From Bisbaumannia sp015645095 (GTDB taxonomy: Bacteria; Pseudomonadota; Gammaproteobacteria; Pseudomonadales; Halomonadaceae), in assembly GCA_036871055.1 (NCBI GenBank), contig CP141893.1, positions 806,001-870,000 of the forward strand: a stretch of DNA of 64,000 nt, read 5' to 3'. The notes beneath the pieces were generated by a model, which was not told where the DNA came from, ran no database searches, and worked only from the letters and a program-made list of their open reading frames with translations. Shown here piece by piece: positions 48,053 to 57,160 of this stretch. Made by a program: the position numbers and the translations under genes. The number at the start of each line of letters is the position of its first letter. Within the stretch, counting starts at the first letter, position 1.

Positions 48053-48948
48053 GGTGAGAGCAGCGAGAGAATAAACCCGCTGACCACGGCGATGGGCACG
48101 CAGGCCACGCCGCCGTGTTGCTGGATCACCGGCAGGGTGAAGTCCATGGAGGTGGCGCCGCCATAGCCGATGGCCAGGGCCGTATGGCGACGGATCAGCA
48201 GCGGGATCAGCAGGAAGGCCAGCAGTTCCCGGGCCAGGTCGTTGAAGAAGGCCACGCCGCCGAGCAGGGGGCCGAGCTGGTCGCCGATCAGGATCGCCGA
48301 GAGGGAGTACCAGCCGAAGCCGGCGGCCATGGCCAGGCCCTCGCCCCAGCCCAGGCCCAGCAGGGGCGCGGCCAGCAGGCCCGCCAGCAGGGAGCTCGCC
48401 GCCAGGGTGGTGGCGATGGCCAGGCCGAAGCGATTGAGCAGGATCTGTCGCAGCGGCATGCCGGAGTTCCTGAGCTGGCAGCCGATCAAGGCCAGCAGGG
48501 CATAGAGCACCCACTCGGCCAGGGTCTCGGCCCGCAGGAACAGCGCCTCGCCGAGCCAGGCGCCCGCGATCAGCCCCACCACCACGCCGAGGATCACCAC
48601 GCCGACCAGGGCCAGGGAGCCGCCGAGGGCGGCCAGCTTGCTGGTCGGGGCACCGTCCACCACCCGGGAGGTGCCGGCGGTCAGCCCCAGGCGGCGGGAG
48701 AGCCACCACAGGGCCAGCAGGTTACAGGCGGCGGTCACCGCGAAGAGGGTCAGGGCCTGGCCGCCCATCCGCGATAGCTGGCTGGCCAGGTTCTCCAGGC
48801 CCGCCAGGCCGACCCCCATCAGCAGCAGGATCACATAGACCGAGGCGCTCACCCCGCGGTTGATCCACCCCAGCAGCCCGGTATGGCGCACCGGTACCAG
48901 GTAGCCCAGCAGCAGGGGCAGCAGCACGATCAGCAGGCCGGCAAGCAT
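48022..48948 (-). CDS. lysO: LysO family lysine exporter
   Basis: A 308-residue membrane protein with about eight helices. Family features: LLGYLVPVR near the N-terminus, LLMGVGLAGL, LIGCQLRNSG, AAGFGWYSLSAILIGDQLGP and GGATSMDFTLPVIQQ, the last two being the conserved LysO (YbjE) motifs. It exports lysine or its analogue thialysine. The 3' end is duplicated in tandem downstream. Confidence 0.92.
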   Translation of the reverse strand: MLAGLLIVLLPLLLGYLVPVRHTGLLGWINRGVSASVYVILLLMGVGLAGLENLASQLSRMGGQALTLFAVTAACNLLALWWLSRRLGLTAGTSRVVDGAPTSKLAALGGSLALVGVVILGVVVGLIAGAWLGEALFLRAETLAEWVLYALLALIGCQLRNSGMPLRQILLNRFGLAIATTLAASSLLAGLLAAPLLGLGWGEGLAMAAGFGWYSLSAILIGDQLGPLLGGVAFFNDLARELLAFLLIPLLIRRHTALAIGYGGATSMDFTLPVIQQHGGVACVPIAVVSGFILSLLSPPLILFFLSL

Positions 48949-49061
48949 GACATCTCCATCGCAGGGGGCTGGCGCCCCGGAAAAGGGGCCTACTTTAGCG
49001 ATGGGTGCAAATAAAAAGAAATGATTTTCCCTGATGCCCGATAAGTCGGTCTACTGGCTAT

Positions 49062-49751
49062 TCACTCCTGGATCTCCAGGGCCTCCAGTCGCATGCGGCT
49101 CTGGCGTTCTCCGTCCCGTCGGTACTCCACGTCCAGCAGCAGGCCGGGCAGCCGGGGGTGGAAGGCGAAGAGCAGGCGGCGCTCCGGGGTCTCCGGATTC
49201 CAGGCCTCCAGGCGCAGGGCGTCCAGCGTCTCGCCGTCGGGCAGTCGCTGGGGAGCGGAGGGCAGGGGGCGGTAATCGAGGCGCTCCTCGCGGCCCTTGT
49301 GATCGACGAAGCGAATCGTACAGGGGGGCTCGGCCTGGCAGTGGCCGTTGGCGGCGCGCCGGGAGAGCTCGATCAGCGCCGCCTGGCGGTCGGGCAGCTC
49401 GCGCAGGTCGTCGTGTCCCAGGCGGTAGGTGCCGCCGATGCCCATCAGGCGGTAGCCGCTGCTGTAGGCGCTGGCGGCCAGGCTCTCGCCGTCCAGACGA
49501 AAGCGGCTGCGCTCGTGGCCGGAGGCCAGGCGGATGCCGGCTCGCATTTCGCTCTCCCACCAGTCGCCGTGGCGGCTCAGCCGATGGCTGACCCGGGCAT
49601 TGGGCCAGCCGCTGACCTCCAGGCGGTAATCGGCGACGAAGGGGCGCGGCTCTAGCGCATCGGCCCGGGCCGGGGCGGCGGCCAGCAGGGCCGTCACCAG
49701 CAGGGCCGACATGAGCCAAATGGTCGGGTGGCTTCGAGACGGGTAGTACAT
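49062..49751 (-). CDS. DUF3108 domain-containing exported protein
   Basis: A 229-residue protein with a signal peptide (LLVTALLAAAPARA) and a DUF3108 beta-rich domain: PFVADYRLEVSGW, SHRLSRHGDWWESEM, RFRLDG, LDYRPLP, DGETLDALRLE. The family is periplasmic, function unknown, and often acts with cell-envelope or lipid genes. It stands alone between lysO and pncB. Confidence 0.82.
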   Translation of the reverse strand: MYYPSRSHPTIWLMSALLVTALLAAAPARADALEPRPFVADYRLEVSGWPNARVSHRLSRHGDWWESEMRAGIRLASGHERSRFRLDGESLAASAYSSGYRLMGIGGTYRLGHDDLRELPDRQAALIELSRRAANGHCQAEPPCTIRFVDHKGREERLDYRPLPSAPQRLPDGETLDALRLEAWNPETPERRLLFAFHPRLPGLLLDVEYRRDGERQSRMRLEALEIQE

Positions 49752-49856
49752 GGTGACTCCTTTCCCTGGGGTGGGGGCCGAACTAAGAGTCTCGCCTCGT
49801 CACCGCGTTCCCACCAAGCGCGACATTGCTCACTCTCTGCACGTTTCGCCGTGACG

Positions 49857-51209
49857 TTAGCCGATCTCTTGACGCAGCCGCTCCAGCCCCGGGCTCAGTG
49901 TGACCGGGTAGTCGTCCTCCGGGGCCTCCCGGGGCGCGAGGCATCGGAGCGAGGCGGGCAGGGCCGCCAGGGCCGCGGCGACCCGCTCCCGGGCGCTATC
50001 GGCCAGGGCTATCAGCTCGTCGTCGACGCCTCCCTCCTTCACCAGGGGCACCAGCAGGGGGGCGCCCTCGATGCCTGCTTCGTCGTGGCGGGCCAGGGTA
50101 TCGCCGACCAGGCGGCCCTCGGCGTCCCGGCGTCGATAGACCTGCTTGGCGCCGGGCAGGCTGATCTTGCCGGGAGAGTGCTTGACCCGTGGCCGGCCGG
50201 CATAGGCCACCAGCTTGTAGGAGAGGTCGATCACCGGGGCATCGGCGCTGACCCCCAGCTGGGTGCCGACGCCGAAGGCGTCGATGGGGGCGCCCTGGGC
50301 CAGCAGGTCGGCGATCCGCCACTCGTCCAGGCCGCTGCTGGCGATGATCTTCACGTCTCCATGGCCCGCCGCATCGAGCCGTTGTCGGGCACCCCTGGCC
50401 AGGGCGCCCAGGTCACCGGAATCGAGGCGAATGGCCGCCACCGAGAGCCCGGGCTCGGCGGCCAGCAGGGCGACCAGCCAGTCGACCCCGGCCAGAGTGT
50501 CGTGGGTGTCCACCAGCAGGGTGGTGTTCGGGTAGTGACGGGCGAAGGCGGCGAAGGCCGCGGTCTCGTCGTCGTGGGCAAGGATATAGCTGTGCGCCAT
50601 GGTGCCGCGCAGCGGCAGGTCGTGGCGCAGGCCGCCCAGCACATTGCTGGTGCCCTCCAGGCCGGCGCTGCGGTAGGCGCGCACCCCGCGCACGGCGGCA
50701 TCGATGCCATGCATGCGGCGCAGGCCGAAGTCCACCACCGGGCGGCCCCGGGCAGCGATCAGCAGGCGCACCGCCTTGGAGGCCAGCAGCGTCTCCAGCT
50801 GCACCAGGTTCATCAGCAGGCTCTCCAGCAACTGGGCCTCGGCGATGGGGGCCTCCACCTCGAGGAGCGGTTCGTCGGCGAACACCGGGGTGCCCTCCGG
50901 CAGGGTGCGGATCTCCCCGGTGAAGCGCCACTCCCCGAGCCAGTCGAGGAAGGCCGCCTCGAAGTGCCCGGTGGCGGCCAGTAGGGCCAGTTGGGCCTCG
51001 CCGAAGCGCAGCCGGGCCACCCGGGCCGCGGCGTGCTGCTGGCCGCAGGCCAGCATAAAGCGTCGGGTGGGCGGCAGCCGGCGGAAGAAGAGGCTGAAGG
51101 TGGCCCGCTCGTGCATCGCCTCCTTCCAGTAGGCCTGGGTCATGGTCAACTGGTAGAGGTCGGTGAGCAGGGCCAGCTCCGCCTCCGAGACGTCGAGGGG
51201 CGCGCTCAT
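49857..51209 (-). CDS. pncB: Nicotinate phosphoribosyltransferase
   Basis: A 450-residue enzyme forming nicotinate mononucleotide from nicotinate and PRPP. It begins LALLTDLYQLTMTQAYWKEAM, has the phosphoribosylation loop with the regulatory-His region RGTMAHSYILAHDDE, VDTHDT and AIRLDSGDLGALARGARQ, IIASSGLDE and FGVGTQLG. The start overlaps pncA by ATGA, so nicotinamide is deamidated and the product used in one coupled pathway. Confidence 0.94.
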   Translation of the reverse strand: MSAPLDVSEAELALLTDLYQLTMTQAYWKEAMHERATFSLFFRRLPPTRRFMLACGQQHAAARVARLRFGEAQLALLAATGHFEAAFLDWLGEWRFTGEIRTLPEGTPVFADEPLLEVEAPIAEAQLLESLLMNLVQLETLLASKAVRLLIAARGRPVVDFGLRRMHGIDAAVRGVRAYRSAGLEGTSNVLGGLRHDLPLRGTMAHSYILAHDDETAAFAAFARHYPNTTLLVDTHDTLAGVDWLVALLAAEPGLSVAAIRLDSGDLGALARGARQRLDAAGHGDVKIIASSGLDEWRIADLLAQGAPIDAFGVGTQLGVSADAPVIDLSYKLVAYAGRPRVKHSPGKISLPGAKQVYRRRDAEGRLVGDTLARHDEAGIEGAPLLVPLVKEGGVDDELIALADSARERVAAALAALPASLRCLAPREAPEDDYPVTLSPGLERLRQEIG

Positions 51210-51769
51210 TCGAGCACCTCGACGCCGGCGTGGCGCAGCTCATCGAGGCAGGCCTGGCGGCCCGAGGGCGCCACCGCCGCGCTGGCGTCGGCCAGCAGCA
51301 CGGTGGCGAAGCCCGCCGCCGCGGCGTCCAGGGCGGTGGCGCGGACGCAGACGTCCAGGGCCAGGCCGCAGACCACCACCCGGCGCACGGCATGGCGTTG
51401 CAGGAAGCCGGCCAGGCCGGTGCCATCGAAGGCGGAGTAGGCGTCGCTATCGAAGGCGCAGGCCTTGCTGACCCGCACCGTCCCCTCGGGCAGGACCAGG
51501 TCGGGATGGAAGGCGGCACCGAGGGTGTCCTGGATGCAGTGGGGCGGCCAGGGGCCGCCCTGTTCCCGGAAGCTGACGTGCTCCAGGGGGTGCCAGTCGC
51601 GGCTGGCCACCACCCGGGCGCCGGCCTCGTCGGCGGCGGCCATCTCGGCATTGATGGCGGGGACCAGGGCATCGCCACCCGCCACGGCCAGGGCGCCGCC
51701 CTCGCAGAAGTCGTTCTGCATATCCACCACCAGCAGGGCGGTGTCGGGGCCATAGGTCACGCGAGTCAT
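51206..51769 (-). CDS. pncA: Nicotinamidase
   Basis: A 187-residue isochorismatase-fold amidohydrolase with the catalytic triad D16 (LLVVDMQNDF), K102 (RVSKACAF) and C141 (ALDVCVRAT), and the metal-site segment SRDWHPLEHVSF. It converts nicotinamide to nicotinate for NAD salvage. First gene of the pncA-pncB pair. Confidence 0.95.
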   Translation of the reverse strand: MTRVTYGPDTALLVVDMQNDFCEGGALAVAGGDALVPAINAEMAAADEAGARVVASRDWHPLEHVSFREQGGPWPPHCIQDTLGAAFHPDLVLPEGTVRVSKACAFDSDAYSAFDGTGLAGFLQRHAVRRVVVCGLALDVCVRATALDAAAAGFATVLLADASAAVAPSGRQACLDELRHAGVEVLE

Positions 51770-51856
51770 GGGAAGCCTCCCGAGTCTCCTGGCGTGTACC
51801 TATCAGCCTACGCCGCGTCGGCGGTGCTGTGTAGGGGCCTTCTGATCTCGAGGCTC

Positions 51857-51969
51857 GGGGCTAACCTGGGGGTAGGCCGTCGCGGGGCGCTGTAAACCCC
51901 TCCTTGGGCGCTACTTTTGCCATCCCTGGCAAAAAACCCCCGCTCCATCCTACCCCCAGCGCCCCTTAG
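51857..51969 (+). repeat. Dispersed structured repeat, copy R3
   Basis: Shortest complete copy. Terminal arms CTGGGGGTAGG (51866-51876) and CCTACCCCCAG (51949-51959); central hairpin TTTTGCCA-TCCC-TGGCAAAA (51915-51934); conserved block GCGCTGTAAACCC..TCC..GGGCGCT between them. It fills the 271-base gap between ghrA and pncA, in which nothing else was recognised. Confidence 0.82.
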
Positions 51970-52040
51970 CAATTCCAGCAAGGCCATCTCGATTCACCAA
52001 CATCCCAAGCCGTCGACCGAGCCCAGGGGAAAACGGGATA

Positions 52041-52976
52041 TCAATAGCCGGCGGCGGGATCCACGGTGGCCTGGGGGCGCCCCGCCTCGAAGGCCTCGAG
52101 GCTTTCCACGACCTGATCCAGGGCCGCGCCCAGGGGGGTGGGGCCGGCCATATGGGGCGTCACCCAGATACGCGGATGCGTCCAGAGTGGACTGTCGGCG
52201 GGCAGCGGTTCCTCCGGGAAGGCATCGAGGATGGCGCCGCGCAGCCGGCCTTCGGCGTCGCCGGGCCCCAGGGCCGCGAGCAGCGCCGCCTCGTCGATCA
52301 GGCGGCCGCGGCCGGGGTTGATCAGGCTGGCCCCTTCCGGCAGGCGTGCCAGGGCCCGGGCATCGATCAGCCGGTCAGTGGCCGGGGTATCCGGCAGCAG
52401 TAGCACCAGGCTCATCACCTCGCCCAGCAGGGCCTCGAGCCCGGCCTCGCCATGGTGGCACGCGATGCCGGCCAGCGCCTTGGGGGTGCGGCTCCAGCCG
52501 TGCACCGGGAAGCCGTCGGCGGCCAGGGTCTCGGCCACCCTGGCGCCGATGGCCCCCAGCCCCAGCACTCCCACCGGCCAGTCGGCCTTGTCCACCATGG
52601 CGTGTTCGCGCCACTCGGCGCGGGCCTGCTGGCGGCCGTAGCGGTCGAAGTCGCGCTGGAAGTGCAGCACCCCGTAGCACACATAGTCGGCGATGGGGCC
52701 CGCCATGCCGGCGTCGCGTAGCTTGACGATGGGCACGTCCGCCGGCAGGCCGGGGTTGCCGAGCAGGGCATCCACCCCGGCCCCCAGGTTGACGATGCCC
52801 TTGAGGCGGGTCTGTTCGCGAAGCAGGGCCGCGCCGGGTTTCCAGGCCACCAGGTAGTCGGCGTCGCGGCGCTCCGCCGCGGGGGCGGCGCTGGTCACTA
52901 CCGCCGCGCCGGGCAGCCTTCGGGTCAGGGCATCGCGCCACCGTTCGGCGTCATCGCTATGGACCAGGACCTTCAT
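52041..52976 (-). CDS. ghrA: Glyoxylate/hydroxypyruvate reductase A
   Basis: A 311-residue D-isomer-specific 2-hydroxyacid dehydrogenase: NAD(P) fold GVLGLGAIGARVAETLAADGF followed by GWSRTPK (Arg-containing loop favouring NADPH), catalytic INPGRGRLIDEAAL and the His in WVTPHMAG. It reduces glyoxylate or hydroxypyruvate. ATG 52976 follows AGGAGGT; it starts 10 bases after enuR and is probably co-transcribed with it. Confidence 0.9.
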   Translation of the reverse strand: MKVLVHSDDAERWRDALTRRLPGAAVVTSAAPAAERRDADYLVAWKPGAALLREQTRLKGIVNLGAGVDALLGNPGLPADVPIVKLRDAGMAGPIADYVCYGVLHFQRDFDRYGRQQARAEWREHAMVDKADWPVGVLGLGAIGARVAETLAADGFPVHGWSRTPKALAGIACHHGEAGLEALLGEVMSLVLLLPDTPATDRLIDARALARLPEGASLINPGRGRLIDEAALLAALGPGDAEGRLRGAILDAFPEEPLPADSPLWTHPRIWVTPHMAGPTPLGAALDQVVESLEAFEAGRPQATVDPAAGY

Positions 52977-52986
52977 CAACACCTCC

Positions 52987-54393
52987 TTAGTAGACGATCT
53001 GCATCATGGGGGGCGGGGCCTCCTCCAGCAAGGCCGATAGCCGAGTCAGGCCCTCGCGCAGCCGATCGATATCCTGCTCCGCCCCCAGGCTCAGGCGCAC
53101 TCGCCGGGGCGGCGGGGTCTGTTCCACCATGAAGGGCACCGCCGTGGTGATGGATAGCCCCTCCTGCTCGGCCTGCTGCTGCAGCTCTTCGGCGCGCCAC
53201 GCCTGGGGCAGGGAGAGCCATAAGTGCAGGCTGCTGGGCCGCGACTGGAAGGGGTGGCCGGCGAAGATCCCGGCGGCCAGGCGCTGGCGCTCGGCGAGCA
53301 ACTCGCGCTGCTCCAGGGCGAGGGTCTCCAGGGTGCCGTCGGCCAGCCACAGGTCGGCCAGCTCGAAGATCAACGGCGTGGCCATCCAGCTGGTCGCGCG
53401 CAGCCGCGGCAGGGTGTGATGGACCTGCTGGCGGGGCACGCTCAGGTAGCCGGCGCGCAGTCCCGGCAGGGTCGCCTTGGTCAGGCTGGTGACATGAAAG
53501 CCCTGGCGGGGCAGGCGGGCACAGAGCGGCGTCAGGCCGGGGGGCTCCAGCAGGGCATGGACGTCATCCTCTATCAGCCAGACCCCGTGGCGCGCCAGCA
53601 CCTCCGCCACGGCGTCGCGGCGTGCCTCGCTCATGGTGGCGCCGGTGGGGTTGAGCTGGGTGGGGGTCAGGCACACCGCCCGGGGGCGAAAGCGCCGGCA
53701 GGCGGCCTCCAGGGCCTCGGGGACCACGCCCTCCGCATCGATGGTGATGCCGCGCAGCTGAAAGCCCAGGGTGCGGGAGAGGGCGATCAGGCCGTGATCG
53801 GTCAGGGCCTCGGTCAATACCAGGTCGCCGTGCTGGACCACGGTGGCGATGGCCAGCATCAGGCCATGGGCGGCGCCGTTGCAGAGGATGCGCTCCTCGA
53901 CGCCGCCGGGGACCTTGAGGCGCCCCAGCAGCCAGTCGTTGGCGCGCTCGCGCTGGTGGGACAGGCCGGCGATGGGGCGGTTGGCGGCCAGCACATCGGG
54001 ATGCGCGCGCTCGGCCAGCTCCACCAGGGCGTCGCGGAAGCGTCGATGATGGCGGGGCGGGCAGACCGGGTGAGCGATGGAGAGATCGATCAGCGGGTTC
54101 TCCAGGCGCGGCTCGGGGCTGCGCAGATACTCCGACTCCCGGGCATCGTCCAGGGCATTGACCCAGGTGCCGCTCCCTACCCGGGCCTGCACCAGGCCCA
54201 GTTTCTCGGCCTGGGCATAGGCTCGGGAGACCGTCTGCACGCTGACGCCCAGGGCCTCGGCCAGCTGGCGGTGGGGCGGCAGCCGGCTGCCCGGGGGCAG
54301 CTCGCCCTGGCGGATCGCCTCGGCCAGGGCCTGGGCGATATCCAGGTACTTGGGGCCCTCGTTACTGAGGTAGGGAGTCAGGTCAATTGTCAT
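52987..54393 (-). CDS. enuR: MocR-type regulator of ectoine catabolism
   Basis: A 468-residue GntR/aminotransferase fusion: winged-helix domain (1-75, LDIAQALAEAIRQGELPPGSRLPPHRQLAEALGVSVQTVSRAYAQAE) and a class I aminotransferase-like domain with PLP lysine K306 (SLTKATLPGLRAGYL). EnuR binds PLP and ectoine-derived diaminobutyrate derivatives and represses ectoine genes. It is divergent from doeA. The start codon lies inside a copy of the decamer AATTGTCATG that recurs as an inverted repeat in the doeA promoter. Confidence 0.93.
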   Translation of the reverse strand: MTIDLTPYLSNEGPKYLDIAQALAEAIRQGELPPGSRLPPHRQLAEALGVSVQTVSRAYAQAEKLGLVQARVGSGTWVNALDDARESEYLRSPEPRLENPLIDLSIAHPVCPPRHHRRFRDALVELAERAHPDVLAANRPIAGLSHQRERANDWLLGRLKVPGGVEERILCNGAAHGLMLAIATVVQHGDLVLTEALTDHGLIALSRTLGFQLRGITIDAEGVVPEALEAACRRFRPRAVCLTPTQLNPTGATMSEARRDAVAEVLARHGVWLIEDDVHALLEPPGLTPLCARLPRQGFHVTSLTKATLPGLRAGYLSVPRQQVHHTLPRLRATSWMATPLIFELADLWLADGTLETLALEQRELLAERQRLAAGIFAGHPFQSRPSSLHLWLSLPQAWRAEELQQQAEQEGLSITTAVPFMVEQTPPPRRVRLSLGAEQDIDRLREGLTRLSALLEEAPPPMMQIVY

Positions 54394-54738
54394 GATCCAA
54401 TAAAGCCTTTGACGGGGAGCTCGGCGCCAATGCTAGTATCCACCCTAAGGTGATTGACCGGCAATTGTCATGCAAAATGTTATGAAAAATCATGACAATT
54501 ATAACCCCCGGTTTGCTAGGGAACGGCTGACTTACGTCGCGAGCGAAGAGAGGTTGGCCGCTGCCGGAGCACAGAAACCAGAGCCTAGGCGGTACTAGGT
54601 GAGGATTTCGAGCACCGCCAGTGGTCAAGATATCGAGCGCAGCAATAAATCAACGTTTCCTAGAGGCACCCAGCGGCTCGGCGGCCATCAATGGAGGGCC
54701 GACCGGTTTCGGCGATCTTCGATGGATTTCACGACGCC
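54394..54738 (+). promoter_or_regulatory. enuR/doeA divergent promoter with EnuR-like inverted repeat
   Basis: AATTGTCATG (54463-54472) and CATGACAATT (54491-54500) form a perfect inverted repeat; TTGACC (54454-54459) and TGTTAT (54478-54483) with an 18-base spacer make a plausible promoter directed to doeA and overlapped by the left arm. The remaining leader to 54738 has no gene; an alternative start at 54691 would shorten it. Confidence 0.6.
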
Positions 54739-55938
54739 ATGATCGAGGTTTCACTGCCCTTTACCCGTGAGGAGTACGCCAACCGCCTGTGGAAGGTGCG
54801 TACCGAGATGGCCAATCGGGGGATCGATATGCTGCTGATCAGCGATCCCTCCAACATGGCCTGGCTGACCGGCTATGACGGTTGGTCCTTCTATGTGCAC
54901 CAGTGCGTGCTGCTGGGTCTGGAGGGCGAGCCGGTCTGGTATGGCCGGCGCATGGATGCCAATGGGGCCCTGCGCACCTGCTGGATGGATCCGGACAACA
55001 TCACCTACTACCCGGATTACTATGTGCAGAATCCGGACATGCACCCCATGGATTACCTGGCCCAGTCGATCATCCCCGACCGCGGCTGGCACCAGGGGGT
55101 GATCGGCATGGAGATGGACAACTACTACTTCTCCGCCAAGGCCTACCAGAGCCTGTTGCGGGAGTTGCCCCATGCCCGCTTCCTGGACGCCAACTCCCTG
55201 GTCAACTGGTGCCGGGCCATCAAGTCGCCCCGTGAGGTGGAGTACATGCGGGTGGCGGCGAAGATCGTCGAGGGCATGCATACCCGGATTCTCGAGGTGA
55301 TCGAGCCGGGGCTGCCCAAGAGCAAGCTGGTCTCGGAGATCTACCGGGTCGGTATCGAAGGCTGGACCGACCCGAGTGGCCGGGTATTCGGCGGCGACTA
55401 CCCGGCCATCGTGCCCATGCTGCCCACCGGCAAGGACGCGGCGGCGCCTCACCTGACCTGGGACGACACCCCCTTCCGCCGGGGCGAGGGCACCTTCTTC
55501 GAGATCGCCGGGGTCTACAAGCGCTACCACGCGCCGATGTCGCGCACCGTCTTCCTGGGCAAGCCGCCCCAGGACTTCATCCGCGCCGAATCGGCGCTGC
55601 TCGAGGGCATCGAGAACGGCCTGGCGGTGGCCAAGCCCGGCAACCGCACCGCGGACATCGCCATGGCCCTGGGCGCGGCCATGGACAAGTACGGCTTCGA
55701 CCGCGGCGGCGCCCGCTGCGGCTACCCCATCGGCATCAGCTACCCGCCGGACTGGGGCGAGCGCACCATGAGCCTGCGTCCCTCCGACGAGACCATCCTC
55801 GAGCCCGGCATGACCTTCCATTTCATGCCGGGGCTCTGGGAGGATGAGTGGGGCCTGGAGATCACCGAGAGCATCCTGATTACCGAGACCGGCTGCGAGA
55901 CCCTGGCCAACTTCCCGCGTCAGCTATTTGTCCGCTAG
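54739..55938 (+). CDS. doeA: Ectoine hydrolase
   Basis: A 399-residue M24-peptidase-fold enzyme opening ectoine to N-acetyl-L-2,4-diaminobutyrate. The N-terminal creatinase-like domain (MIEVSLPFTREEYANRL) and the C-terminal pita-bread domain (RRGEGTFFEIAGVYKRYHAPMSRTVFLG, GWTDPSGRVFGGDYPAIV, EPGMTFHFMPGLW) are present. The start at 54739 gives the length I recall for H. elongata DoeA (399 residues); an ATG at 54691 adds 16 residues of unlike sequence. No strong ribosome site is visible before either. First gene of doeABX. Confidence 0.93.
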   Translation: MIEVSLPFTREEYANRLWKVRTEMANRGIDMLLISDPSNMAWLTGYDGWSFYVHQCVLLGLEGEPVWYGRRMDANGALRTCWMDPDNITYYPDYYVQNPDMHPMDYLAQSIIPDRGWHQGVIGMEMDNYYFSAKAYQSLLRELPHARFLDANSLVNWCRAIKSPREVEYMRVAAKIVEGMHTRILEVIEPGLPKSKLVSEIYRVGIEGWTDPSGRVFGGDYPAIVPMLPTGKDAAAPHLTWDDTPFRRGEGTFFEIAGVYKRYHAPMSRTVFLGKPPQDFIRAESALLEGIENGLAVAKPGNRTADIAMALGAAMDKYGFDRGGARCGYPIGISYPPDWGERTMSLRPSDETILEPGMTFHFMPGLWEDEWGLEITESILITETGCETLANFPRQLFVR

Positions 55939-55983
55939 GCGCTAGATCCGCCAGCGCTTGAAGAGAACAAGGAGTCCTAGACC

Positions 55984-57015
55984 ATGACCCAGCGTCCCAG
56001 CCGAATGCGGCCTAGCCCCATTTCCGCCACCGTGGATTTCACCGCGGAGGGCGTCCAGCATGGCTACCTGAAGCTGCCGATCTCCAACGACGACTCGGCC
56101 TGGGGGGCGGTGATGATCCCCATCGCCGTGATCAAGAATGGCGAGGGTCCCACCGCCCTGCTCACCGGCGGCAACCACGGCGACGAATACGAGGGCATCA
56201 CCGCCCTGCTCAAGCTGGCCAGTGAGCTCAAGGCCGAGGATATCCAGGGCCGGGTGATCATCGTGCCGACCATGAATGCCCCGGCGGCCCAGGCCGGCAA
56301 GCGCACCTCGCCCCTGGATGGCGGCAACCTCAACCGCAGCTTCCCCGGCGACCCGGACGGCAGCGTCACCGAGCAGATCGCCGACTACTTCACCCGTGAG
56401 CTGGTACCGCTCTCCGACGTGGTGCTCGACCTCCACTCCGGCGGCAGCACCCTGGATATCGTGCCCTTCGCCGCCTCCCACCACCTGGAGGACAAGGCCC
56501 TGCAGCGCCGCGCCCTGGAGGGCGCCATCGCCTTCGGCGCCCCCACCGCCATGCTGATGTTCGAGCTCGATGCCACCAAGCTCTTCGATACCGCGGTGGA
56601 GAGCCAGGGCAAGGTGTTCGTGGCCACCGAGCTGGGCGGCGGCGGCACCACCACCCCGGAGCGGATGGCCATCACCGAGCGCGGCATCCGGAACTTCCTG
56701 ATCCATTTCGGGTTGATGGACGGTGAGGTGACGCCCCCCGCCGAGCCCCAGGTCTATGTGGATATGCCCGATGCCAGCTGCTATGTGCAGAGCGAGCACA
56801 GCGGCCTGCTGGAGCTCACCGTGGCACTCGGCGAGCGGGTGACCCGGGGCCAACTGCTCGCCCGAGTGTATGACCTGACCCGCACCGGCGCGGCCCCGGT
56901 GGAGTACCATGCCGGCCGCGATGGTATGCTGGTGGCACGTCGTTTCCCCGCACGGGTCAATATGGGGGACACCATCGCGGTGATCGCCGAGGTCGTCGAC
57001 CGACTCGAGGCCTGA
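55984..57015 (+). CDS. doeB: N-acetyl-L-2,4-diaminobutyrate deacetylase
   Basis: A 343-residue AstE/AspA-type zinc amidohydrolase: zinc ligands in LLTGGNHGDEYEG (H, E) and VLDLHSGGS (H), with the substrate Arg loop in GGNLNRSFPGD and catalytic Glu in FVATELGGGG. It removes acetate to give diaminobutyrate. Lies 45 bases after doeA. Confidence 0.94.
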   Translation: MTQRPSRMRPSPISATVDFTAEGVQHGYLKLPISNDDSAWGAVMIPIAVIKNGEGPTALLTGGNHGDEYEGITALLKLASELKAEDIQGRVIIVPTMNAPAAQAGKRTSPLDGGNLNRSFPGDPDGSVTEQIADYFTRELVPLSDVVLDLHSGGSTLDIVPFAASHHLEDKALQRRALEGAIAFGAPTAMLMFELDATKLFDTAVESQGKVFVATELGGGGTTTPERMAITERGIRNFLIHFGLMDGEVTPPAEPQVYVDMPDASCYVQSEHSGLLELTVALGERVTRGQLLARVYDLTRTGAAPVEYHAGRDGMLVARRFPARVNMGDTIAVIAEVVDRLEA

Positions 57016-57032
57016 CCACCACTGTTATCCCC

Positions 57033-57160
57033 GGGGCTACCCTGGGGACGGCCCCGGAAGGCCGGACCCTCGCAAAGCGCGATAAACCCGTCCATGGGCG
57101 CTCGGCATTCTCGTCCCTGATAATGACGCTTTGCTCTAGTCCGTCCCCGGCGCCCCTCAG
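57033..57160 (+). repeat. Dispersed structured repeat, copy R4, between doeB and doeX
   Basis: Terminal arms GGGGACGG (57044-57051) and CCGTCCCC (57141-57148) pair, differing from the other copies on both sides at once. The conserved AAACCCGTCCATGGGCGCT block is present. The central hairpin (CATT..AATG, 57106-57125) is less perfect. It begins 18 bases after the doeB stop and ends 35 bases before doeX. Confidence 0.78.
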
